Shown: positions 14,282-20,212 of the stretch, piece after piece
How positions within the stretch are numbered: position 1 is the stretch's first letter
How the letters are laid out: every line of letters starts with the position of its first letter
From: Euryarchaeota archaeon UBA173
Lineage (GTDB): Archaea > Thermoplasmatota > Poseidoniia > Poseidoniales > Thalassarchaeaceae
Reading direction: 5' to 3'
Assembly (NCBI GenBank): GCA_002498925.1
Contig: DAJH01000006.1
Span: forward strand, 2,085-22,296
Length of the DNA stretch: 20,212 bases
Made by a program: the position numbers and the translations under genes
The notes under the pieces: generated by a model
Databases searched by the model: none
Told to the model about the DNA's origin: nothing
Seen by the model: the letters and a program-made list of their open reading frames with translations, nothing else

Positions 14282-15583
14282 TCACATGAAGATCAAAGCA
14301 GGATGCTCGAGCATCCTCTTTAGGTGTTGAATAAGACTGGCACCATCGGCCCCATCAACAACTCTGTGATCGAATGAACTGGACAGATTCATGATTCTGC
14401 GAACGACGATTTGACCATTCCTGACAACAGGCATGTCCCGTGCCTTGTGGACGCCAAGTATCGACATCTCAGGGTGGTTGATTATTGGAGTGGCCCCCAA
14501 TCCCCCTTCTCTACCAAGGCTAGTAATTGTGAATGTTGAACCAGTTAGGTCATCCAAACTCGCCGTACCATCTCTGGCAGCTCCTGAAACTCTGATTAGC
14601 TCACTAGCTGAATCCCAGATGTCGAGAGACTCGACATGCTTGACAACCGGGACATAGAGCCCCCGTTCAGTCTGAGTGGCTATTCCAAGATTGACCGCCG
14701 AATGCCTATGCACCACTCCTGAATCATCGTAGAAGTGGCCATTGCATTCAGGATGTTCTGGCATAATCTTGGAGAGTGCAAGCATAATGAAAGGAAGATA
14801 GGTTAGTTTTGGTTGTTCTGGAGACCTGCTAGAGTTCAGCATTTGACGCAATTCTTCAAGCTCTGTAACATCAACCTCCTCGAAGTAGGAAAAATGGGGT
14901 ATGGAGAAAGCACTCTTCACCATCTGCTCGGAGATCTTCCTCCTCAGGCCTACGACCTTTACCTCTGTAATCTCCGTCCTCTTTGTTGAATAAGCAGTCG
15001 GAGCAGCTCCCATTACCGACCCCCCTCCCGCGAGGAATGCATCGAGGTCAGCATGCCGAATTCTTCCAGCAGGGCCACTCCCACTGAGGCCCGATAAATC
15101 GACTCCAGATTCCCTGGCCCTTCTGCGTACTGCGGGACTAGCCAGAATCGATCCTGACTTCTTTCCAGCGATAGCAGGGGCTTTGATCTCGGGAGGCGGA
15201 GGGGATATTTTGGGAGGGGGGGCCTTTGCTGCCTTCTCTTCTATGGGTTGCGATTCCGTGACTGGCGCAGACTCTTCCTCCACTGGTTCCTCCACTGGCG
15301 CAGACTCTTCCTCCACTGCCTCTTCCGAGCCCCCCGAAGATCCTTCCAACTCGAACTCTACTAAAGTAGTGCCAACTGCGATCATATCCCCTACATCTCC
15401 GCTCAGGGAAGAAACTACTCCATCAGTGGGAGAGGGTATGGTAACCGTTGCTTTGTCGGTCATTACATCCACAAGCGGGTCATCTTCGGAGACTTTGTCA
15501 CCTACAGAAACATGCCATGTCACGACCTCGCCCTCAACTACTCCCTCCCCAATATCTGGAAGCTTGAATTCGTACGTTCCCAT
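14282..15583 (-). CDS. bkdB: Dihydrolipoyl acyltransferase E2 of the branched-chain 2-oxoacid dehydrogenase complex
   Basis: Core of the complex; carries acyl groups on a lipoyl arm and transfers them to CoA. One lipoyl domain (residues 1-80, with Lys44 in DVMTDKATV) is followed by an acidic Ala/Pro/Glu linker, a peripheral subunit-binding domain (ILASPAVRRRARESGVDLSGLSGSGPAGRIRHADL), and the C-terminal acyltransferase domain ending in SFDHRVVDGADGA with catalytic His406 and Asp410. The lipoyl-domain wording PDIGEG...DVMTDKATVTIPSP resembles branched-chain E2 (BkdB) rather than pyruvate E2. The ATG at 15583, two bases after the E1-beta stop, starts exactly at the lipoyl domain and is preferred over 15649. 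The linker contains a repeated segment. LipA and LipB, which make its lipoyl group, are in the same run. Confidence 0.95.
   Translation of the reverse strand: MGTYEFKLPDIGEGVVEGEVVTWHVSVGDKVSEDDPLVDVMTDKATVTIPSPTDGVVSSLSGDVGDMIAVGTTLVEFELEGSSGGSEEAVEEESAPVEEPVEEESAPVTESQPIEEKAAKAPPPKISPPPPEIKAPAIAGKKSGSILASPAVRRRARESGVDLSGLSGSGPAGRIRHADLDAFLAGGGSVMGAAPTAYSTKRTEITEVKVVGLRRKISEQMVKSAFSIPHFSYFEEVDVTELEELRQMLNSSRSPEQPKLTYLPFIMLALSKIMPEHPECNGHFYDDSGVVHRHSAVNLGIATQTERGLYVPVVKHVESLDIWDSASELIRVSGAARDGTASLDDLTGSTFTITSLGREGGLGATPIINHPEMSILGVHKARDMPVVRNGQIVVRRIMNLSSSFDHRVVDGADGASLIQHLKRMLEHPALIFM
15261..15318. repeat. Two 25-base direct repeats in the E2 linker
   Basis: The segments 15261-15285 and 15294-15318 are identical over 25 bases, separated by 8. 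On the coding strand they encode the repeated acidic unit EEESAPV within the flexible linker after the lipoyl domain. The unit plus spacer is 33 bases, eleven codons, so copy-number change would keep the frame. Such repeats expand or shrink by slippage and tune the length of the swinging arm. Confidence 0.8.
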
Positions 15584-15585
15584 GC

Positions 15586-16596
15586 TTAATTCTCCTGTGT
15601 CTTGGCTATCGCCGCGGCTATCCTGTCCGGTCCGGGCATGTAATCCCATTCAGTAGTATGGGGAAAAGGTGTGTCCCAACCAGTAACTCTTTCGATGGGA
15701 GACTCAAGGCTCCAGAAACACCTTTCTTGTATCGAAGCAACCATTTCCGCCCCAAAACCACTGGTTTTTGGAGCTTCGTGGACAATCACACATCGACCAG
15801 TTTTGGATATTGACTCCTCAATTGCCTCTTTGTCCCAGGGGACTAGTGTTTGAAGGTCGATCAAGTCACAGGAAATGCCACTATCCTTTATGGCCTGTTC
15901 ACAAACATGCACCATGGCACCCCATGCAATTACCGTACAATCATTCCCTTCGAGGGCCAGCCGAGCTTGACCAAGTGGAATTGAGTAGTGGGATTCAGGA
16001 ACCTCTGCCTCGGGGTGACCTCCCCATGTCGGGACATTGTGCGGGTCCCCGTAGAATGGGCCCCTGTAGCATCTTTTCGGCTCAAAGAAAATTACAGGAT
16101 CATTATCTTCAATCGCACTGATTAGAAGTCCTTTGGCGTTGTATGGCGTAGAGCAGTAGACCACCTTGAGCCCTGGGGTGTGAGTGAACTGGGCTTCGGG
16201 AGACTGCGAGTGGTGATGACCTCCTCTGATTCCCCCTCCAGCTGGAGTTCTGATTGTGACGGGGCACCAAAACTCCCCTCCTGACCTGTGTCTAACCTTT
16301 GCCATCTCATTTACGATTTGGTCATAGGCTGGGAAAATATAGTCTGCAAATTGAATCTCCACGACAGGTCGTAGCCCGTTAATCCCCATCCCAAAGGCAG
16401 TAGCAGCAATGCCTCCCTCCGAGAGGGGCGAGTCGAAGACACGGTGCTTTCCGAACTTTTCTTGAAGTCCATCAGAAGTCCTGAACACCCCTCCGAAGTA
16501 GCCCACATCCTCTCCAAAAATTATCACATCCTCGTCATTCGAAAGCATGGTGTCCAGTGCACTATTGACCGATTCCACCATATTCATGTTGGGCAT
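15586..16596 (-). CDS. bkdA2: Branched-chain 2-oxoacid dehydrogenase E1 beta subunit
   Basis: Pairs with E1-alpha to form the thiamine-pyrophosphate decarboxylase that feeds E2. The 336 residues read very much like Pseudomonas-type BkdA2: VIIFGEDVGYFGGVFR (with the TPP-contact Glu), FDSPLSEGGIAATAFGMGINGLRPVVEIQFADYIFPAYDQI, GGGIRGGHHHSQSPEAQFTHTPGLKVVYCSTPYNAKGLL, EPKRCYRGPF, and the ending ESPIERVTGWDTPFPHTTEWDYMPGPDRI. The 'GGVFR' and 'TGWDTP.P' phrases distinguish the branched-chain type from pyruvate E1-beta. Its ATG overlaps the E1-alpha stop by one base (TAATG), ensuring matched amounts of the two subunits. E2 follows two bases after the stop. Confidence 0.95.
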   Translation of the reverse strand: MPNMNMVESVNSALDTMLSNDEDVIIFGEDVGYFGGVFRTSDGLQEKFGKHRVFDSPLSEGGIAATAFGMGINGLRPVVEIQFADYIFPAYDQIVNEMAKVRHRSGGEFWCPVTIRTPAGGGIRGGHHHSQSPEAQFTHTPGLKVVYCSTPYNAKGLLISAIEDNDPVIFFEPKRCYRGPFYGDPHNVPTWGGHPEAEVPESHYSIPLGQARLALEGNDCTVIAWGAMVHVCEQAIKDSGISCDLIDLQTLVPWDKEAIEESISKTGRCVIVHEAPKTSGFGAEMVASIQERCFWSLESPIERVTGWDTPFPHTTEWDYMPGPDRIAAAIAKTQEN

Positions 16597-17837
16597 TATT
16601 CATCCCTCCACTTTTTCATTTCTTCCCATTGTTCCATAAGGTGCCAGGGCGGAGTCTCGTAAACCTCGGTAAAAATTGCATCCGATGAGGGGTATGGGCC
16701 ATTCGCCAAGTCTCCGAACTTTACCGCCTCTTTGTAAGCGCCCATGACCTCGGAGTCTAGCTTTTCAGATAATTCATCGTGATCCTTCTCAGTCCACTCA
16801 CCGATACTGATCAGGTGATCCTTCAGCCTGTCGATTGGGTCTCCTCCGGGCCAGTATTCGTTTTCATCATGGGGCCTATATCTGGAAGGATCATCACTGC
16901 TGCTGTGCGCTCCCGCGCGATATGTTAGAACTTCTATGTGGGTTGGACCTAATCCCATAGATGCCCTCTCCCTAGCCCACCTAGTAACCGAAAATAGCGC
17001 TAGGAAATCATTCCCATCCACTCTGATACTCGGTATCCCGTAAGGTATGCCTCTGATAGCAAAATTCTGCAAGCCACTGGCGAAGTTGCTGTGAGTTGAT
17101 ATTGCCCATTGATTGTTCACAACATTTAGTATGACTGGGGCCTTGAAAATTGCTGCAAAGTTCAGTGCGTAGTGATAGTCGCCCTCTGCACTGGCACCAT
17201 CGCCGATCCAGGTTATGGTAACCTCGTCGAGATTCTTGTATCTGGAGGCCAGAGCAACTCCTACAGCCTGACTGAATTGCGTTCCAACAGGGCTTGAGAC
17301 AGATATGAATCTGCCCTCTTTGTACGTGTAGTGGACCGGCATCTGCCGCCCCTTTACGTTGTCCTCCTCATTTCCAATACAATGACAAATCATGCTAACC
17401 ATATCGCGACCTCTAACAAATTGAGCTCCGGGTTGCCTGTATGTCGGGAATAACCAGTCTTGAGTTTCTAGAGCCATTGTTTGGGCAATTGCTACTGCCT
17501 CCTCGCCAAAAGACCTCATGTAGAATGAAAGCTTACCAGTGCGCTGCATTTTCATCATCCTATCGTCAAAAATTCGAAGCCTTAGCATGTACTCAAGCCC
17601 CATCTTCAGATCCTCGGGGGAAAGATTAGGATTCCACTTTCCGGAGGCACTATTGTCGTCCCCTAGAACCCTTACTAGTCCGGTTGCATGCTCTGATGAT
17701 TCCTCGGCAGAGCAATCCATTTCCAACATCCCAAGATCCTCGGGTTTCCAGGGCCAATCGGTAAATTCTGATTCATCACCAGGCCTGTGGGGGGCATCCG
17801 GGATGTGCAGGGGGATATCAGAACTATCTCCGGCCAT
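16596..17837 (-). CDS. bkdA1: Branched-chain 2-oxoacid dehydrogenase E1 alpha subunit
   Basis: Binds TPP and decarboxylates 2-oxoacids from valine, leucine and isoleucine. The 413 residues include the long BkdA1-specific N-terminal leader (PLHIPDAPHRPGDESEF, about 9-25), then GKLSFYMRSFGEEA, WLFPTYRQPGAQF and the TPP motif WIGDGASAEGDYHYALNFAAIFKAPVILNVVNNQW (Gly212-Asp213-Gly214 to Asn241/242). The loop YRAGAHSSSDDPSRYR follows, the counterpart of the loop phosphorylated in mitochondrial E1. Leader, TPP block and loop all read closer to Pseudomonas BkdA1 than to pyruvate E1-alpha, so the branched-chain call is favoured; the substrate is not proven. GGTGA precedes the ATG. It begins 23 bases after lipA. 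Confidence 0.94.
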   Translation of the reverse strand: MAGDSSDIPLHIPDAPHRPGDESEFTDWPWKPEDLGMLEMDCSAEESSEHATGLVRVLGDDNSASGKWNPNLSPEDLKMGLEYMLRLRIFDDRMMKMQRTGKLSFYMRSFGEEAVAIAQTMALETQDWLFPTYRQPGAQFVRGRDMVSMICHCIGNEEDNVKGRQMPVHYTYKEGRFISVSSPVGTQFSQAVGVALASRYKNLDEVTITWIGDGASAEGDYHYALNFAAIFKAPVILNVVNNQWAISTHSNFASGLQNFAIRGIPYGIPSIRVDGNDFLALFSVTRWARERASMGLGPTHIEVLTYRAGAHSSSDDPSRYRPHDENEYWPGGDPIDRLKDHLISIGEWTEKDHDELSEKLDSEVMGAYKEAVKFGDLANGPYPSSDAIFTEVYETPPWHLMEQWEEMKKWRDE

Positions 17838-17860
17838 GATTCACCACTATCTCTTCATGC

Positions 17861-18919
17861 TCATATTGTTTGGGTTTGGCTAATCTGGCCGACCTTAAGG
17901 AAGCTCACAGCCGAGCCAGTCGACTCTCTGGTTACTACAGGCTCTCCACCTTTGGCCTCTTCCCATAGCAGTCCGGCTCTGTAGCTAGACCTTACCAGGG
18001 GCCCACTGGCGACAGCGCTGAATCCAATTTCCCTTGCTTCCCTGTCCCATTTCGCGAATGCAGATGGCTCTGGGAATCTATCCACCTGGAGGTGCCTGTC
18101 ACCCGGCTGGAGGTACTGCCCCAAAGTAATCATGTCAACTCCTGCTGAACGGAGCCTCATCATCGCTTCGGATACCTCCTCGTCTGTTTCCCCCAATCCC
18201 ACCATAATACTACTCTTTGTCAGCATGTCAGGCCTGATTCTCTTTGCCTCCACTAGAATTGAGATCGAACGTTCGAATGATGCCCTCGGGTCCCTCACCA
18301 CCGAGTCGAGCCTAGGCACGCATTCGACGTTATGGGCAAACACCTTCAGAGGGAGTCCCTCAAGTAGTGTAGAAAGAGACTCCATGTCTCCGTCTAAATC
18401 TGAACAAAGTAACTCAAGGCCAACATCGGGTGATTTTTCATGAATTGCTGCGATGCATTCTCTGTAATGTCTAGCGCCTCCATCAGGTAGATCGTCCCTG
18501 TTGACAACCGTGATTACTGCATGACTCAAACCCATTCTACTAACCGCTTCCGCCAATGATTCTGGCTCTGAAGGATCTAGGGGAGGTGGATTCTTAGCAG
18601 TATCAATCGCACAGAACCTACAACCACGAGTACAGACATCGCCTGCAATCATGAATGTCGCAGTTCCCCTTCCCCAACAGTCGTGAACGTTAGGGCACCG
18701 AGCCTCTTCGCAAACTGTATTCAAGCCATTCTCAACAACTCTAGTTTTTGTCTCGTTGTACCTTACTTGAGACTCGCCTACTGGAAGTGAGGTTTTGAAC
18801 CACTTGGGAAGCCTCTTCCTTTCCCTGGACCTTCTTGATTTAGCACTCTCCGAAGGAGTTACGGCGCATCCATTGCCACTGCCCGGGGCATCCTTAGCGA
18901 GGGGCAGGCGAGTGACCAT
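17861..18919 (-). CDS. lipA: Lipoyl synthase LipA
   Basis: Radical-SAM enzyme that inserts two sulfurs into the octanoyl group on E2, giving the lipoyl cofactor. It has the auxiliary cluster cysteines Cys70, Cys75 and Cys81 (CEEARCPNVHDC), the radical-SAM CxxxCxxC at Cys96, Cys100 and Cys103 (CTRGCRFC), TVVNRDDLPDGGARHY, the MVGLGETDEEV signature, TLGQYLQPGDRHL, and the RSSYRAG ending that supplies the serine ligand of the auxiliary cluster. At 352 residues it is longer than typical LipA (about 320): the first 35 residues are a low-complexity basic extension, and about 35 residues follow RSSYRAG. It heads the minus-strand run into E1-alpha and diverges from the SDR gene. Confidence 0.96.
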   Translation of the reverse strand: MVTRLPLAKDAPGSGNGCAVTPSESAKSRRSRERKRLPKWFKTSLPVGESQVRYNETKTRVVENGLNTVCEEARCPNVHDCWGRGTATFMIAGDVCTRGCRFCAIDTAKNPPPLDPSEPESLAEAVSRMGLSHAVITVVNRDDLPDGGARHYRECIAAIHEKSPDVGLELLCSDLDGDMESLSTLLEGLPLKVFAHNVECVPRLDSVVRDPRASFERSISILVEAKRIRPDMLTKSSIMVGLGETDEEVSEAMMRLRSAGVDMITLGQYLQPGDRHLQVDRFPEPSAFAKWDREAREIGFSAVASGPLVRSSYRAGLLWEEAKGGEPVVTRESTGSAVSFLKVGQISQTQTI

Positions 18920-18939
18920 CGGTTCTCTCGGATGGAGGT

Positions 18940-18951
18940 ACGAAATTAACC
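18940..18951 (-). promoter_or_regulatory. lipA: Candidate TATA-like element for a leaderless lipA transcript
   Basis: On the minus strand GTTAATTTCG (within 18940-18951) is centred about 27 bases upstream of the lipA ATG at 18919, the distance expected between an archaeal TATA box and the start of a leaderless mRNA. No Shine-Dalgarno precedes that ATG, which agrees with leaderless initiation. The sequence is only a loose TATA match and no clear BRE is seen, so this is tentative. Confidence 0.25.
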
Positions 18952-19020
18952 ATTCTCATGACGCTCTCTACGAGCCTATCGAGAACAACCCGTAATAGGG
19001 GCGTGTTTACTCGGGGCGTC

Positions 19021-19785
19021 ATGCCCGGAGGCACAGTGGTTGTTACGGGTGGTGCAACTAGGATTGGCAGAAACATTTCTTTAGCGCTGGCTCGAAGCGG
19101 ATTCTCAGTAGCAGTCCACTATTTTTCTTCCGAGAATGAAGCCAAGGAGGTAGTTTCAGAGATACAATCCTCCGGAGGTAAAGCCACGCATGTCAAGTGC
19201 AATCTGTCCGATTCCAAGTCAGTATCAGAAATTATCTCCAAGGCGGAAGAGTCACTTGGTCCCGTTGTAGGTCTAGTTAACAACGCTTCCAAGTTTTCTC
19301 ATGATGACATCTCAAACATCTCAACAGAGTCTTGGTCCGATCATATGGAGGTCAACGCCCTATCTCCGATATTGCTAATCGGAGAACTGGCCAGAAGACT
19401 TCCGGATGGAAAAATGGCATGCATTGTCAATATTTTAGATCAAAAGATCGCTCAACCCAACCCCGATCATCTATCTTATACTGCCTCGAGGTATGCAATG
19501 TCGGGCGTTACTGACGCTCTGGCAAGGGGTCTGGCACCTTCCATACGCGTGAATGCTGTGGCACCCGGTCACACTCTTCCAAGTCCGGAACAGACCGAGG
19601 TAGGATTCGCCAGGGCCCAATCCGAGGCCCCATTGGGCTTCGGCCCGAGCCCGGATGATATAGCTGAGGCAGTCGTCTTCCTCATGCGATCCAGATCCAT
19701 CACGGGCCAGACAATTTTTGTGGATGCGGGAGAGAGATTTCTCGCCAGGGAGAGGGATGTCTATTTTGAAACGGAGGGGGTATAG
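19021..19785 (+). CDS. SDR-family oxidoreductase, pteridine-reductase/FolM-like, with Lys-to-Arg at the YxxxK motif
   Basis: Short-chain dehydrogenase that by context probably reduces a pterin. The NADP site is TGGATRIG (residues 9-16); an Arg at this position of TGxxxRxG is typical of pteridine reductase PTR1/FolM. LVNNASKFSHDD is the NNA motif. Asp140 (NILDQ) replaces the usual catalytic Ser, as in PTR1, and Tyr153 is present in YTASR. The partner Lys is Arg157, codon AGG, which is unusual. The segment RVNAVAPGHTLPSP...PLGFGPSPDDIAEAV...ITGQTIFVDAG resembles alphaproteobacterial SDRs found beside folB, suggesting bacterial ancestry. The ATG at 19021 starts at the Rossmann fold (254 aa); an upstream ATG at 18958 adds 21 residues without family support. 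Its TAG overlaps the GTG start of folB. Confidence 0.88.
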   Translation: MPGGTVVVTGGATRIGRNISLALARSGFSVAVHYFSSENEAKEVVSEIQSSGGKATHVKCNLSDSKSVSEIISKAEESLGPVVGLVNNASKFSHDDISNISTESWSDHMEVNALSPILLIGELARRLPDGKMACIVNILDQKIAQPNPDHLSYTASRYAMSGVTDALARGLAPSIRVNAVAPGHTLPSPEQTEVGFARAQSEAPLGFGPSPDDIAEAVVFLMRSRSITGQTIFVDAGERFLARERDVYFETEGV

Positions 19786-20189
19786 TGAGTTCGTACGTCG
19801 AGTTGCTAAGGGATTTGGCAAAATCTGGGGCTAATGATTTCACGACTCTCTTTTTGGAAAACTCTGTGAGGGAGGTCGATATCGGCGTGTATGAGCATGA
19901 GATTGGTAATCCCCAGAGAATTAGCTTTGATCTGTACGTAATTATTGAAGGCGCCTCCAAGCCGGAGGAAGATCAGATTGACATGGTTCTCGACTATGAA
20001 TTTCTTTCTTCTTCAATCGATAGAGTCGTCTCGAGGGAGAGGAGCGCCCTTTTGGAGACTCTTGCGTCAGGATTACTGGATGAGGTAATGTCCCCAGGGG
20101 AAGTCGTCGCTGCTACCGTATCCATCAAGAAACTTGATGTCGCTGGGATTGATGGCGAGCTTGGTTGCTCCATGACACGCATCAGATGA
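19785..20189 (+). CDS. folB: Dihydroneopterin aldolase family protein (FolB-like)
   Basis: FolB cleaves 7,8-dihydroneopterin to 6-hydroxymethyl-dihydropterin in folate synthesis. After about 22 extra N-terminal residues the fold is recognisable: LENSVREVDIGVYEHEIGNPQRISFDLYVII ('l..i.iGvy..E...pQ.v.vdl'), VLDYEFLSSSI with Tyr71, ALLETLASGLLDEV with Glu91, and VSIKKLDV with Lys115/116, covering the Tyr, Glu and Lys positions used for substrate binding and catalysis. The KLDV ending resembles FolB copies that sit next to an SDR in alphaproteobacteria. The GTG start overlaps the SDR stop by one base (TAGTG), so the two are coupled. Methanogens use an unrelated aldolase (MptD), so a bacterial-type FolB in an archaeon points to acquired folate-style synthesis. 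Epimerase-type FolX is an alternative. Confidence 0.85.
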   Translation: MSSYVELLRDLAKSGANDFTTLFLENSVREVDIGVYEHEIGNPQRISFDLYVIIEGASKPEEDQIDMVLDYEFLSSSIDRVVSRERSALLETLASGLLDEVMSPGEVVAATVSIKKLDVAGIDGELGCSMTRIR

Positions 20190-20212
20190 TTGGTGCAGAG
20201 GGCAGGATTTGA

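Noticed and set aside
20190..20212. Possible start of another plus-strand gene (TTG/GTG frame) right after folB
   Set aside because: Only seven codons are visible and there is no Shine-Dalgarno, so no product can be inferred.
1..20212. Search for mobile elements, CRISPR arrays, toxin-antitoxin or defence genes, tRNAs and rRNAs
   Set aside because: No transposase, integrase, repeat-spacer pattern or RNA-gene-sized gap was seen; all space is taken by identifiable or plausible genes.

Overview
The window reads as a piece of an archaeal chromosome packed almost edge to edge with genes: 22 protein-coding genes, no gap longer than about 100 bases, and no rRNA, tRNA, CRISPR array or insertion sequence that I can see. 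The domain call rests on information-processing genes that bacteria lack: a class I release factor of the aRF1/eRF1 type with NIKS and GGQ motifs, an archaeal-type UMP kinase and a NOG1-type ribosome-assembly GTPase. The metabolic genes look strongly bacterial, and there is a SAP-domain, membrane-anchored M28 peptidase. That mixture fits a planktonic heterotrophic euryarchaeon of the Marine Group II/III (Poseidoniales-like) kind. The lineage is an inference from gene content, not a tree.

Region 1 (57-2473, minus strand) is a four-gene run: a protein of unknown function, a pterin-4a-carbinolamine dehydratase, a nitroreductase-family flavoprotein and a zinc-independent quinone oxidoreductase/VAT-1-like dehydrogenase. 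Region 2 (2583-5415) has the NOG1-like GTPase on the plus strand, facing a minus-strand run of UMP kinase, a DUF2116-like tail-anchored zinc-ribbon protein, a membrane protein of unknown function and a 39-residue zinc-ribbon protein at 3621-3740 that is easily missed because of its size. Region 3 (5513-8512, plus) carries aRF1 and arginyl-tRNA synthetase, a translation pair 9 bases apart.

Region 4 (8515-18919, minus) is the centrepiece. In transcription order it runs lipoyl synthase (lipA), E1-alpha, E1-beta, lipoyl-bearing E2 and E3 of a branched-chain-type 2-oxoacid dehydrogenase complex, octanoyltransferase (lipB), a class V PLP enzyme, a UbiX flavin prenyltransferase and the SAP-M28 peptidase. 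The first six genes form a self-contained module: LipB loads octanoate from acyl carrier protein onto the E2 lysine, LipA inserts the two sulfurs, and E1-E2-E3 then oxidise 2-oxoacids to acyl-CoA. Genes downstream of lipB could feed on the same peptide and amino-acid diet, but that link is only positional.

Region 5 (19021-20189, plus) is a divergent pair: a pteridine-reductase-like SDR whose catalytic YxxxK lysine is arginine, overlapping by one base a FolB-type dihydroneopterin aldolase. This is a bacterial-style pterin/folate cassette. I did not find a wholly new defence or mobile system. The points most worth following up are the bacterial-type branched-chain dehydrogenase plus lipoylation operon in an archaeon, the K-to-R SDR beside FolB, the hidden mini zinc ribbon, and the SAP-transmembrane-M28 architecture.
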